A stretch of 64,000 bases of DNA from Chloroflexota bacterium (GCA_958295775.1 CATQHC010000002.1:1015830-1079829), one strand, 5' to 3'. Positions 44,559 to 54,438 are shown, counted from the stretch's first letter. The notes: generated by a model not told the origin, from the letters alone. Program-made: numbers and translations.

Positions 44559-45818
44559 ATGTCCGTGTCCGTAGATCAACTCGCCATCGCCGGTGGGTCG
44601 CCGGTGCGGGATACAAAAGCGCGACCGTGGCCTACATGGCCTATTGCCACTGAGGATGACATCGCCGCCGTTGCCGACGTGCTGCGAAGCGGCAAGTGGA
44701 ACCGCTGGCGCAGCGACCGCGTGACAGAGCTGGAAGCGGCGCTAAAGGACTTCACCGGCGCGGCCCACGTGGTGGCGTTGGCCAGCGGCACGGCGGGTCT
44801 GGAAGTAGCCCTCAAGGCCGCGGGCGTGCGGCCCGGCGATGAAGTCATTTTGCCCGCCTACACCTACGTCGCCACGGCCACGGCGGTACTGCAAGTGGGC
44901 GGCGTGCCGGTGTTCGCCGACATCATCCCCGAAACGGAAAACGTCGATCCCGCCTCGATGGAAGCCTTGATTACCGAGCGCACCCGGGCGCTCCTGCCGG
45001 TGCACGTATCGGGCCTGCCCTGCGACTTGGCGGCCATCAAAGCTCTGGCGGCGCGCCATAATCTGCGCGTCATCGAAGACACGGCGCAAGGCATTGGCGG
45101 CAAGTGGCACGGTCAGCGTCTCGGTACGATTGGGGACGCCGGCGCGTATTCGTTTCAGGCCAGCAAAAACCTACCGGGCGGTGAAGGCGGCGCGGTGGTT
45201 ACCAGTAATCCGAAGATTGCCGAGACCGCGTTCAAGCTCATGCACATCAACAACGAGGCGCTGGGCTGGAATTATCGGCTCACGGCCATGACCGCCGCAC
45301 TGATTCTCTCCCAGCTTGAACGCTTTCCTGAGCGGCAAGCCCGCCGCCAGGCAAATGCCGCTTTCCTGCGCGACGCCCTGGGGGAGATCCCCGGCATAAA
45401 GCCCACGCGCGTAGACCCATTCGTAACCGCCGACGGCTTGCACGGGCTGGGCGTGCGCTTTATTGGCGCAGAGTTCAGTACCGGTGAGCCGGTGTCGCGT
45501 GAGACTTTTCTCAAGGCCCTGCACGCCGAAGGCATCCCCTGCTCCTTGGGCTACGGCGACCCAGTGCACAAACTCCCGCTCTTCCAAGAGGCCGCCACGC
45601 GTATGCGGGATCATTGCCCCGTGGCCTGCAACCATCCCGCAATGGAGGACATGGACTACGCCGAGCTCCACCTGCCCAACGTGGAACGTCTCTGCGCTGA
45701 AGAGGCCCTGCGCTTCAACCAACCGCTGCTGCTTGGCACCCGTGAAGACATGCAGGATATTGTAGACGCCGTCGGCAAGATTCACGCGAATCAGGAGGCG
45801 CTCGCCGCGGTGGATTGA
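44559..45818 (+). CDS. DegT/DnrJ/EryC1/StrS family PLP-dependent aminotransferase
   Basis: 419 residues. AIAGGSPVR at the N-terminus and the PLP-binding ASGTAGLE loop, IEDTAQGIGG (Asp for the PLP nitrogen) and the Schiff-base Lys in FQASKNLPGGEGG mark the family. Similar in order and length to the aminotransferase at 1785, and it probably aminates a keto-sugar. ATG 44559 has only a weak AAAGG. It follows two sugar-binding lipoproteins, consistent with catabolism or remodelling of the sugar they bring. Confidence 0.88.
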   Translation: MSVSVDQLAIAGGSPVRDTKARPWPTWPIATEDDIAAVADVLRSGKWNRWRSDRVTELEAALKDFTGAAHVVALASGTAGLEVALKAAGVRPGDEVILPAYTYVATATAVLQVGGVPVFADIIPETENVDPASMEALITERTRALLPVHVSGLPCDLAAIKALAARHNLRVIEDTAQGIGGKWHGQRLGTIGDAGAYSFQASKNLPGGEGGAVVTSNPKIAETAFKLMHINNEALGWNYRLTAMTAALILSQLERFPERQARRQANAAFLRDALGEIPGIKPTRVDPFVTADGLHGLGVRFIGAEFSTGEPVSRETFLKALHAEGIPCSLGYGDPVHKLPLFQEAATRMRDHCPVACNHPAMEDMDYAELHLPNVERLCAEEALRFNQPLLLGTREDMQDIVDAVGKIHANQEALAAVD

Positions 45819-46214
45819 TGGACCGCATTCCACAGCTTCATGAGAACCATGCAATGCAGCTAATCTCGCTGTAACTCAATTTCAAACAGGTGCGCTTGCC
45901 GCGCCTGCGCGTAGTGTCTGGTTCAATGAACTTGCTACTTGACCATCACGGAGGAAACAGACGAACCACGCAACCCCGTCACTCCGGCGCAAGCCGGCAT
46001 CCATCTTCACCCCATCATTGGACTCCGGCTTCCGCCGGAGTGACGGATACTCGGCCATTGTCAAATCCTGGACCGAGTTCATTGCCTGACATGGCTCCTC
46101 ACTTTGCAGAAGACAACCCCCACTGATGGTGGATCGCACGTAGCTGCACTTAGCTTGAAATCAATGCTGGGACCTTGCTGACTGAGCTTCGCACAGCAAT
46201 TAGAAAGCAGACCA
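45819..46214. other. Intergenic region with a family C repeat
   Basis: 396 bp without a supported gene. The only recognisable element is the family C repeat at 45978-46044. Confidence 0.5.
45978..46044. repeat. Intergenic inverted repeat, family C (copy 3)
   Basis: GTCACTCCGGCGCAAGCCGG at the left and CCGGCTTCCGCCGGAGTGAC at the right. This is the best-conserved of three copies. Confidence 0.8.
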
Positions 46215-47651
46215 ATGCTCCACGCCGGTGTCGGTCGCACCACCATTACTCCCCCGCTCGACACGCCGCTCATCGGCTACGGCGGGCGCGTGCGCGGCGC
46301 AGATGCCGTGCGCGATGACATCTACGCCACAACATTGGTGCTCTCCGACGGCAACACGACAGTAGCCCTCGTCACCTGCGACCTCTGCGCGCTACCCATC
46401 CAGCAAGTGCGGAACGTGCAGCGGCTGATCGAGGAGCGCACCGGCATCCCTCCCGCGCACGTGATGATCAACACGTCCCACGCCCATTCGGGACCGCTCA
46501 CGACGTATAACGACGAGACTCCCGAGGGCCTGCGGCAGGTCGTCATATCGCTGCTTGACGCAGTTGCGGAGTCGGTCGTTCAAGCCGCGGCAGCGCTCGT
46601 TCCGTGCCAAATTGCGGCGGGCAAAGGCTCAGTGCACGCGAGCATCAACCGGCGCGCCCGCAATGGCTACAGCGATGCGGTCACGCCGGAATTCCCCGAC
46701 GGCACGGTGGACACCGACCTGCACGTGGTGCGGTTCGACGGACTTGACGGCACACCGCTCGCCGTCCTCACGAGCTACGCCTGCCACCCGGTGGCACTGC
46801 GCCCGCCCAGCCACGAAATCTCCGCGGACTTCATTTGCGCCCTGCGCGCAACCGTTGAACCCCAGATCGCCGCGCCTTTGCTCTTCGCCCAAGGCGCGGC
46901 GGGGAACCTCGTGCCTATCGGCCCTGACATGGAAATGGAAGAACGGCTGGAACTCACGGGGAATATGCTCAGCGCGGAAGCCCTGCGGGTGCACGCCTCG
47001 CTTGGCGCGGAAGCCTCTCACAATCTCGAATCACCCGCAACGCCCGGCGCGGATACTCCTAGTACTCACGAACCTTGCGCAGCGCGCGGCGGGGAAGCCA
47101 TCCCAGTATACGAATCAACCATATCGCCAGGCACGGAAGCACATCGGGCCAACAGTTCACTTAGTGTGAGTTCCCTCGGCGATGCCAGATTACCTTCATC
47201 CACCGGCGGCGAAACCCACCTGCCGCCACGCCCGGCGCTCGCCGCCGCAGCCGAGATCCTCTTACTCGACCTCTGGACGGACCAGCCACCCCTTGAAGAC
47301 GCAACAAGGTCTCACCAGACGTTTCCATACCTGCAGGCCCCGCTTGTGAACGGAAAGGTGGAATGCGCCGTACAAGCCCTGCGCATTGGCAACGTAGCGC
47401 TCGTGGGCGTCGCCGGTGAAGCCTTTACCGAGATCGGTCTCGCCGTAAAAGCGTGCTCGCCCTTCCCCCACACCATCTTTCTGGGCTACACCAACGGCTG
47501 CCTGGGCTACATCCCCACCGCCGAAGCCTACAACGCCGGCGGGTACGAAGTCCATCGCGCCCACGCCGTCTACCGCCTGCCTCACACCATCGCGCCAGAA
47601 AGTGCCGAGAACATCATCTCGGCCAGCTTAAGACTCCTTGCTGCCTTGTGA
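46215..47651 (+). CDS. Neutral/alkaline ceramidase-like N-terminal domain protein
   Basis: 478 residues. The start GVGRTTITPPLDTPLIGYGG and the zinc-type motif INTSHAHSGP (His89, His91) are typical of the N-terminal domain of neutral/alkaline non-lysosomal ceramidases; VLTSYACHPVAL and NGCLGYIPTAEAY follow. No signal peptide, and the C-terminal Ig-like domain of true ceramidases is missing, so ceramide may not be the substrate. Residues ~270-340 form a low-complexity insertion (Ser/Thr/Pro-rich) not usual in the family. No good ribosome binding site before ATG 46215. Confidence 0.8.
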   Translation: MLHAGVGRTTITPPLDTPLIGYGGRVRGADAVRDDIYATTLVLSDGNTTVALVTCDLCALPIQQVRNVQRLIEERTGIPPAHVMINTSHAHSGPLTTYNDETPEGLRQVVISLLDAVAESVVQAAAALVPCQIAAGKGSVHASINRRARNGYSDAVTPEFPDGTVDTDLHVVRFDGLDGTPLAVLTSYACHPVALRPPSHEISADFICALRATVEPQIAAPLLFAQGAAGNLVPIGPDMEMEERLELTGNMLSAEALRVHASLGAEASHNLESPATPGADTPSTHEPCAARGGEAIPVYESTISPGTEAHRANSSLSVSSLGDARLPSSTGGETHLPPRPALAAAAEILLLDLWTDQPPLEDATRSHQTFPYLQAPLVNGKVECAVQALRIGNVALVGVAGEAFTEIGLAVKACSPFPHTIFLGYTNGCLGYIPTAEAYNAGGYEVHRAHAVYRLPHTIAPESAENIISASLRLLAAL

Positions 47652-47689
47652 CCCTTAGCCCAGAAAGTATCTGCAGCGACCGCAATTGC

Positions 47690-47745
47690 CGTTCGTGCTG
47701 AGCCTTCCTGTCCTGAGCAAGTCGAAGGGTCGAAGTATGAACGGC
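47690..47745. repeat. REP-like repeat, family R (full copy)
   Basis: CCGTTCGTGCTGAGCC, then TGTCCTGAGCAAGTCGAAGG and a final CGAACGG-type inverse end. This is the most complete copy of the family and forms a hairpin. Confidence 0.7.
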
Positions 47746-47806
47746 AATTTGGCAGTACTATCAATATCAAGCCTTGACCTTGAGGCAATCGAACTCCTAA
47801 ACCAAC

Positions 47807-48595
47807 CTAGCTGCTCGCGCTGGAGTATTTCGTAAGCGCCAGGCGCCAGAAGAGGTGAGAGAGGACCAAGAGCCCGGCGGTCATGGCAACTGCGGCGAGG
47901 GCGAAGGTGGGGCTGAGGAGGCCCATGAGGGCTTGGCTGGGGACCATGGCGATGAACGCTACCGGCAGCACGAACGTCAGGCCCAGGCGGAGCGCGCCGC
48001 GAAAGACGTCGGTGGGCACGCGGGAGGCCTCGATGAGATTATAGTAGAGGTGCCCCACGTTGTTGAGCCGTCCGACGAAAAACGTCACCGAGATGATGAT
48101 GAACCAGAGCGAATAGGCAATCAGGCACGCGCACACCATCATCCCCAGGTAGAGCAACGCGCCGAACCACGTCACCGGCTGCGCCAGCAGACCGATCGCG
48201 TACCACAACACACCGCCGCCGATCACCACCTGCACCAGCGGGTCCCAATCGAACTTGCGGGTGGAAACGTAGAAGCGCGTGTTCACCGGCTTGCTGAGCA
48301 CAAAATCAAGCTCCCCGCGATTGATAAGCCCGGAGAGCGCGTTCATGTTCTCGCCGAAGATCGACTCCACAATGCCATCCACGATCATCACTGTCGCTGC
48401 CAGCACGAGCATCTGTTCTACGCGCCAGCCGCCGATGGTCTGCACATGGCCGAAGATGATCTGAATTGACGCCACATAAACTACAGAATAGCAGATGGTC
48501 GCGATACTCCAAACCGTGAAGCTCAGCCGGTACTCCAGCGCATTGAGGAATGAGTTCTTGGCAAACGCCAGGTAAAGCCTCCCGTAGCGTTGCAT
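47807..48595 (-). CDS. ABC-2 transporter permease (COG3694-type)
   Basis: 262 residues with six hydrophobic segments, the third gene of an ATPase-permease-permease export unit. Characteristic is an N-terminal amphipathic stretch (FAKNSFLNALEYR) and the motif LINRGELDFVLSKPVNTRFYVS, shared with the ABC-2 permease family of unknown cargo. The start lies 3 bp behind the stop of the other permease gene, so they are translationally coupled. Cargo unknown; related systems are linked to lipid or antibiotic export. Confidence 0.88.
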   Translation of the reverse strand: MQRYGRLYLAFAKNSFLNALEYRLSFTVWSIATICYSVVYVASIQIIFGHVQTIGGWRVEQMLVLAATVMIVDGIVESIFGENMNALSGLINRGELDFVLSKPVNTRFYVSTRKFDWDPLVQVVIGGGVLWYAIGLLAQPVTWFGALLYLGMMVCACLIAYSLWFIIISVTFFVGRLNNVGHLYYNLIEASRVPTDVFRGALRLGLTFVLPVAFIAMVPSQALMGLLSPTFALAAVAMTAGLLVLSHLFWRLALTKYSSASS

Positions 48596-48598
48596 AGC

Positions 48599-49411
48599 CT
48601 AACCTCCGTACGCGCCGTAGCGGCGCACCCCGGCGGCAAACACCCACTGCACGAATAGATAACACACCAGCAGCCATCCCGCCTGTATGGCGAGCGCACT
48701 CAGCGCCGATAGAAAGTCAAGGCGGCCCTGCAGCAACTGCACCTGGAAGAAATACAGGTAACGGAACGGCAGGAAGTTTGTCACGCGCTCCACCGCCTCC
48801 GGCATCAAGTCCAGCGGAATTATGCTCCCGGCCAAGAACATCGTCACAACCGCATATGACTCGATAATGCCCGCCGTCTGGCCCACCCAGAATGCCAACA
48901 GCCCCAGGCACAGCTTGAGGCAGTAGTTCAGCAAGAACGACAAGACCATGCTCGCCAGCAGTATCGGCGCGATCTCCCATCTGAGCCCGAAACCGCCGAG
49001 AATCTCCTGCCCGAACAGCAGCATGAAAAGCAACAGCATCGGCACCAGAAAGACGACCCGCACACCCTTGTAGGCGACCTCAACGGCTAGCTGCCACAGT
49101 TGGTACGGGAACGGCCGGATGAGATGTGCGGAGAAGGCGCCGCTGCGGATGAAATCGCCGGTGTTCCACTCCAGATGCGGCGTCAGCAGTGAGCCCAATA
49201 CCAAGAACATGACGTAGTAGTTCACCATGTCCTGCTCGGTGTACTCGCCGATGCGGTCTACGGTGCGGTACGCCGCCAGCCAGAGAGCGACCATGATCAG
49301 CGGGATAATCGTCTCGCCGATAAACCAGACGAGACTTTCGCCACGGTACATCAAGGATTCTTGCAAGGAAGCGAGGAAGACCGCGCGTAGCTTACGAAGC
49401 GACTTCAGCAT
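48599..49411 (-). CDS. ABC-2 transporter permease (COG4587-type)
   Basis: 270 residues, six hydrophobic segments, second gene of the export unit. Landmarks are RGESLVWFIGETIIPLIMVALW at the first transmembrane pair and RSGAFSAHLIRPFPYQLW in the loop. The ORF is open to 49540, but Met 49411 lies in a natural start and overlaps the ATPase gene end by 20 bp, a sign of coupling. It would form a heterodimer with the next permease. Confidence 0.88.
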   Translation of the reverse strand: MLKSLRKLRAVFLASLQESLMYRGESLVWFIGETIIPLIMVALWLAAYRTVDRIGEYTEQDMVNYYVMFLVLGSLLTPHLEWNTGDFIRSGAFSAHLIRPFPYQLWQLAVEVAYKGVRVVFLVPMLLLFMLLFGQEILGGFGLRWEIAPILLASMVLSFLLNYCLKLCLGLLAFWVGQTAGIIESYAVVTMFLAGSIIPLDLMPEAVERVTNFLPFRYLYFFQVQLLQGRLDFLSALSALAIQAGWLLVCYLFVQWVFAAGVRRYGAYGG

Positions 49412-50393
49412 GCGCGGGCCGCCCACCGGAAAAGAACTGGCGCACCACCTCATCCACCTCGGGTTCGACGATGTTGAGGTCGAGCACCGGGTAGTCCTGC
49501 AAGAGTTGCGCCGAAACCTGCGGTACAGCGTCACGGGCAATGCGCAAGGTGGTGGTGCGCGGCCTATAGGAGACCACTGAGCCGTACGCCGCTAATTCAG
49601 TCTCCGCAACCGGGGACGCAAACGTCACGGTCATGAATTTGTAATCGGCGTAGCGGCGCACCACCGTATCCAAATCGCCGTCGAAAACGAGGTGGCCTTG
49701 GTCGATGATGAGCACCCGGTCGCAGAGCGCTTCCACATCGCGCATGTAGTGGCTCGTGAGGATGACTGTGGCGCCGTAGCGGGCATTGTATTCGCGCACG
49801 AAGTTGCGGATGTTCTGCTGCATCACCACGTCGAGGCCGATAGTGGGCTCGTCCAGGAAGAGCACCTGCGGGCGGTGGAGCAGAGCAGCCAGCAACTCGC
49901 ACTTCATGCGCTCGCCCAACGAGAGCTTACGCGCCTGCACGTGGATGACTTTCTCCAGTTCGAGGATGTGCACGAGTTCATTGAGCGTCTCCCCAAACTG
50001 CGCGTCCGGCACCTCATAGATCTCTTTGTTGATGAGAAAGGTCTCCATGGGCGGCAGATCCCACCAAACTTGGTTTTTCTGTCCCATCACCAGGGCAAAG
50101 CGCCGCTGAAAGTCGGCCTGGCGCTCCCACGGCGTGTACCCCAGCACCGAAACGTCACCGTCCGTGGGATAGAGCAGGCCGGAGAGTACCTTGAGCGTCG
50201 TCGTCTTGCCCGCGCCGTTGGGACCCAGGAAGCCGACCAACTCGCCGCTCTCGATGGAAAACGAAATGTCGTCCACCGCCTTCACGTCGTACGTCTTGCG
50301 CAGCACAAACGACTTCAGCGAGCCCACCAGTCCCGGTTCTTTCTGGTGGACCTGATAGTACTTGGAGAGATTCTGTACGGAAATCGCGGCCAT
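49392..50393 (-). CDS. ABC-2 transporter ATP-binding protein (COG4586-type)
   Basis: 333 residues. Walker A GPNGAGKTTT, signature LSLGERMKCEL, Walker B VLFLDEPTIGLD and the H-loop His in LTSHYMRD are intact. The C-terminal ~90 residues are the extra domain typical of COG4586-type ABC ATPases. The frame opens at 50453; Met 50393 (MAAISVQNL) starts the domain properly. It powers the two permeases directly downstream, with which it overlaps. Confidence 0.93.
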   Translation of the reverse strand: MAAISVQNLSKYYQVHQKEPGLVGSLKSFVLRKTYDVKAVDDISFSIESGELVGFLGPNGAGKTTTLKVLSGLLYPTDGDVSVLGYTPWERQADFQRRFALVMGQKNQVWWDLPPMETFLINKEIYEVPDAQFGETLNELVHILELEKVIHVQARKLSLGERMKCELLAALLHRPQVLFLDEPTIGLDVVMQQNIRNFVREYNARYGATVILTSHYMRDVEALCDRVLIIDQGHLVFDGDLDTVVRRYADYKFMTVTFASPVAETELAAYGSVVSYRPRTTTLRIARDAVPQVSAQLLQDYPVLDLNIVEPEVDEVVRQFFSGGRPAHAEVAS

Positions 50394-50771
50394 AATGGCG
50401 AAGTATGTCTCTTTCGGTGCAGTGAAGCAAATGTGGATGGCGGCGATACACACCGTACCTTACCGAACTTAGTCGAAGTTAACGGGAAGGCGCGCCGCAG
50501 TTTCTGAAGAGTCCGCCATTCGATTGCCCCCAGGTGGAATCACCTATGCTATTCTAGCACGTACCCTAATACCTTCTACGGAGAAAACTGCGGGTGTCCT
50601 CCACAGCCAAACTCGCTTTCGACGACGAATTCAGGTTTGGGCTTGGCTTTCAAATCCAATCAGTAAGCGACCGTTCATACTTCGATGCTTAGACAGGCTC
50701 AATACGAACGGCCTCCTTTTCCAGGAAAGTCGGGGACTGATTTACAATAGACTTGAATCGACACGCAAGCT
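50394..50771. other. Intergenic region, 378 bp
   Basis: No gene. The divergent start of the ABC unit lies at the left, the first GNAT gene at the right. A partial family R unit (GACAGGCTCAATACGAACGG) stands at 50694-50713. No convincing promoter. Confidence 0.45.
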
Positions 50772-51401
50772 ATGGAACAAGAGCCATCTGACCAACCAAC
50801 ACTGGCAGCGGCAGCGAACGTCAATATCGTTGGCGAAAAAGTTGCCTTGGGCCCGCAGGGCAAAGATCTGAGCCCGCTCTTTGCGCGCTGGTTCAATGAC
50901 TTTCGCACCCTGAGCAGGCTGGGAGATTCGGTCCAACCGTGGACTACATTTCAAGAAGAGGAGCGAAACGCGAGCGTAGCCACGCGCAAAGAAACCGAGA
51001 TAGACTTTGCAATCTATGAGCGAGCCAGTGGACGTCCCATCGGTGTTACCGGTATTGGTGTTGACTATCGCAACCGCACTGCAGAGTTCGGCATCACAAT
51101 TGGCGAGCCGGACGCGCGCGGCAAGGGCTATGGCACTGAAACAACGCAACTGATGCTCGACTATGCGTTTGCGGCACTGGGCTTACACAACGTGAAACTG
51201 ACCGTACATGAATACAATTTGGCCGGTATCCGTGCCTACACGAAAGCCGGCTTCAAGCAATATGGGCGCCGCCGAGAGAAAATACTCATGGGCGGCAAGC
51301 GCTGGGACGAGATTTACATGCAGTGCCTGTCAACAGAGTGGGGGCCAAGCACCGTGCTGGCAAAGATCTTCCAGCCCGACGAACCGCACCCGAAACCCTA
51401 G
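50772..51401 (+). CDS. GNAT-family acetyltransferase 1 (RimJ/RimL-like)
   Basis: 209 residues. GNATs transfer acetyl from acetyl-CoA to an amine. The acetyl-CoA-binding loop is GEPDARGKGYGTE (motif A, R-x-x-G-x-G), preceded by YRNRTAEFGITI and followed by YNLAGIRAYTKAGFKQYGRRRE. It is the first of four tandem paralogues in 4.3 kb. The N-terminal part is the most different: VNIVGEKVALGPQGKDL and an altered segment around residue 50. Substrate unknown. No good ribosome binding site. Confidence 0.9.
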   Translation: MEQEPSDQPTLAAAANVNIVGEKVALGPQGKDLSPLFARWFNDFRTLSRLGDSVQPWTTFQEEERNASVATRKETEIDFAIYERASGRPIGVTGIGVDYRNRTAEFGITIGEPDARGKGYGTETTQLMLDYAFAALGLHNVKLTVHEYNLAGIRAYTKAGFKQYGRRREKILMGGKRWDEIYMQCLSTEWGPSTVLAKIFQPDEPHPKP

Positions 51402-51418
51402 CAATGGTTTTCGTTCGC

Positions 51419-51463
51419 CCCCGTATCGTGTCGATACGCTGTATTGAGTACGGGGTGGGCTCT
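51419..51463. repeat. Dispersed repeat, family A (copy 2)
   Basis: CCCCGTATCGTGTCGATACG then a GAGTACGGGGTGGGC tail, fused to a family R copy (51462-51502). The same A+R order follows the second GNAT gene. Confidence 0.65.
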
Positions 51464-51502
51464 GAGGCCGTCTGTCCTGAGCTTGCCGAAGGGTCGAAGT
51501 GC
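51462..51502. repeat. REP-like repeat, family R
   Basis: CTGAGGCCGTCTGTCCTGAGC then TTGCCGAAGGGTCGAAG; a copy in the array spacer. A shorter inverted piece (CGGCATGCTCAATACGAACGG) is at 51562-51582. Confidence 0.6.
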
Positions 51503-51643
51503 GATTCGCAAGAATGTTAAGCGCCCTGCGCACTCACAGCCGTTCACGCTTATGTACTTCGGCATGCTCAATACGAACGGGGTGGTCAGAGGAGCCTGAG
51601 GCGCGCATGATGCCGGACAGGAAAAGCAGCTACGTGGGGCTCA

Positions 51644-52279
51644 ATGAAAACGATGCCACAAGCAGAACCGCCGGAAGCAACGCCGGTCTTGAACCTGGTG
51701 GGTGAAAAGGTCGCGCTGGGGCCATTGCGCAAGGACCTGGTGCCAACCTACACCCGGTGGTACAACAAATTCTATACCCTGCGCACCCTTGGTGCGACGC
51801 CGCTGCCGCTAACCCTGGAGCAGGATGAACAGCAGCATGAACGCCTGATAGCGAACGCCAAGACCGATGTCTCATTCACAATTTACGAGCGATGCGGCTT
51901 CCGTCCCATCGGCAATACGGGTCTCCTTGATGTTGACTATCGCAACCGCACGGCCGAGCTGGGCCTGATAATTGCTGAACCGGACGCCCGCGGCAAGGGC
52001 CATGGTACGGAAACAACCAAACTTGTGCTCGACTATGCGTTTACGGCACTGGGCTTGCACAACGTGATGCTTACGGTCTTCGAGTACAATCTTGCCGGCA
52101 TCCGTGTCTACAATAAATCTGGCTTCAAGGAGTACGGCCGCCGACGCGAAAGCGTTTTCATGGGCGGCAAGCTCTGGGACATGATTCTCATGGACTGCTT
52201 GTCATCTGAGTGGGGACCGAGCCCCGCGCTGGCGCAGGTCTTCAAACCGGACAAGCCGCGACCGTCTCGCGAGAAATAG
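51644..52279 (+). CDS. GNAT-family acetyltransferase 2
   Basis: 211 residues, second tandem paralogue. LNLVGEKVALGPLRKDLVP at the start, VDYRNRTAELGLII, motif A AEPDARGKGHGTE (His for Tyr in the loop), then VFEYNLAGIRVYNKSGFKEYGRRRE and a C-terminal EWGPSPALAQVFKPD. ATG 51644 is used; ATG 51653 is an alternative with equal support. It lies 242 bp behind the first copy. Confidence 0.9.
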   Translation: MKTMPQAEPPEATPVLNLVGEKVALGPLRKDLVPTYTRWYNKFYTLRTLGATPLPLTLEQDEQQHERLIANAKTDVSFTIYERCGFRPIGNTGLLDVDYRNRTAELGLIIAEPDARGKGHGTETTKLVLDYAFTALGLHNVMLTVFEYNLAGIRVYNKSGFKEYGRRRESVFMGGKLWDMILMDCLSSEWGPSPALAQVFKPDKPRPSREK

Positions 52280-52287
52280 CCTCCGTT

Positions 52288-52384
52288 CGCCCCCGTTTCG
52301 TGTCGATACGCAGTTTCGAGTACGGGGCAGGCCCTGAGCGTGCCTGTCCTGAGGTCTTCGATGGTTCGAAGGACGAACCACGGC
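52288..52384. repeat. Family A + family R repeats
   Basis: CCCCGTTTCGTGTCGATACG...GAGTACGGGGCAGGC (A), then CCTGAGCGTGCCTGTCCTGAGG and GGTTCGAAGG (R). Same layout as after the first GNAT gene, so the unit gene-A-R was duplicated together. Confidence 0.65.
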
Positions 52385-52542
52385 AATGAAATATTCTCAG
52401 GGCGCTTCTGTCCGGTCATACTAAGGCGACTAAACTTACGCAAGACAAGCAGACTAAGTTCGAGCGGCATTGTCTGGCCTACATCAAGAAGACGGTGACG
52501 CTCAATGCGACCAGTCAGTTCAAGAACACAGGAAGATAAACA

Positions 52543-53166
52543 ATGAGTACAGAACCACAGAGTGAAACACCCGAAGCCGCCTCGCCGATCTTCAACATCG
52601 TTGGCGATAAGGTAGCGCTCGGCCCCCTGCGCAAGGACCTGGTCCCGCTGTACACGCGTTGGTTCAATGATTTTCGCATCCTGCGCACGCTGGGCGCGAT
52701 GCCGGTGCCACTGACATTGGAACAGGAAGAAAAGTGGTATGAGCGCGCGATCACGCGCGGCGATACTGACATAGCCTTTACAATCTACAAAAAGGCCACC
52801 GCACTCCCCATTGGCAACACCGACCTCCACGACATCGACCATCGCAATCGCACCGCCCTGTTTGGCATCACCATCGGCGAACCGGACGCCCGCGGCAAGG
52901 GCTACGGCACCGAAGCGACGCAACTCATGCTCGACTTCGCCTTCACCGTGCAGGGCCTGCATAACGTGATGCTCCATGTCCACGAATACAACCTCGCCGG
53001 CATCCGCGCGTACACAAAGGCCGGGTTCAAAGAGTTCGGCCGCCGCCGCGAAAGCCACTTCATGGGCGGCAAGTACTGGGACGTGATTCACATGGAGTGC
53101 CTAGCCACGGAGTGGGGCCCCAGCCCGGTGCTGGCGGAGATCTTCAAACCGGACGAGCCGCGGTAG
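52543..53166 (+). CDS. GNAT-family acetyltransferase 3
   Basis: 207 residues, third tandem paralogue. FNIVGDKVALGPLRKDLVP, IDHRNRTALFGITI, motif A GEPDARGKGYGTE, then HEYNLAGIRAYTKAGFKEFGRRRE. ATG 52543 has AGGAAG at 8 nt. The IS110 element is inserted 35 bp after its stop, in a family R repeat. It is more similar to copy 4 at the C-terminal end (WGPSPVLAEIFKP) than to copy 1. Confidence 0.9.
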   Translation: MSTEPQSETPEAASPIFNIVGDKVALGPLRKDLVPLYTRWFNDFRILRTLGAMPVPLTLEQEEKWYERAITRGDTDIAFTIYKKATALPIGNTDLHDIDHRNRTALFGITIGEPDARGKGYGTEATQLMLDFAFTVQGLHNVMLHVHEYNLAGIRAYTKAGFKEFGRRRESHFMGGKYWDVIHMECLATEWGPSPVLAEIFKPDEPR

Positions 53167-53228
53167 ATCTTGTTTGCTCTCGCGACGACTTCCGTTCGCC
53201 CTTATATCTTGGATAAGGGCGATAAAAT

Positions 53229-53380
53229 GGGAGCAGGCGTGGCAGACCGGTTCGCCCTAGGTCTGCAAGACCGTGGCTCAGAGTGGTCGTCACGCCTGCC
53301 GAACTCCCCCAGAGCCCGAACAGTTACCCGGACCATTAGTCCGCATATGTAAGGCAGGGACTGCAGGGGGCACCAAGAGT
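53229..53380 (+). ncRNA. Candidate bridge RNA of the IS110 element
   Basis: Two stem-internal-loop-hairpin units. Target loop: outer stem GCAGGCGTG/CACGCCTGC (53233-53241, 53291-53299), inner GACC/GGTC, cap hairpin GGTCT-GCA-AGACC (53260-53272). Its 5' strand GTTCGCCCT (53250-53258) equals the left target; its 3' strand GGCTCAG (53275-53281) is complementary to the right target CTGAGCC. Donor loop: CCCCC/GGGGG and CGGAC-CATTA-GTCCG (53329-53343); 5' strand ACAGTT (53320-53325) equals the element's right end, 3' strand TATGTAAG pairs with the left end CTTATAT using one G-T pair. Exact RNA ends are not known. Confidence 0.8.
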
Positions 53381-53382
53381 AG

Positions 53383-54342
<960 letters not shown>

Positions 54343-54359
54343 CTGCCAAGACAGTTTCT

Positions 54360-54420
54360 GAGCCTGTCGAAGGGTCTCCCTGAGCCTGCCTGTCCTGAGC
54401 TTGTCGAAGGGTCGAAGGGC
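54360..54420. repeat. REP-like repeat, family R, right half of the split target
   Basis: GAGCCTGTCGAAGGGTC, CTGAGCCTGCCTGTCCTGAGC and TTGTCGAAGGGTCGAAG. With TTCCGTTCGCCCT at 53190-53202 it makes the repeat the element entered. Confidence 0.7.
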
Positions 54421-54438
54421 TATCCGCATAGATCACAA

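Noticed and set aside
53221-53310. tRNA (possibly tRNA-Sec) in the non-coding part before the transposase
   Set aside because: The folded segment has no CCA-type acceptor pairing and no TTCGA-type T-loop; its loops match the insertion site instead, so it is the IS110 guide RNA.
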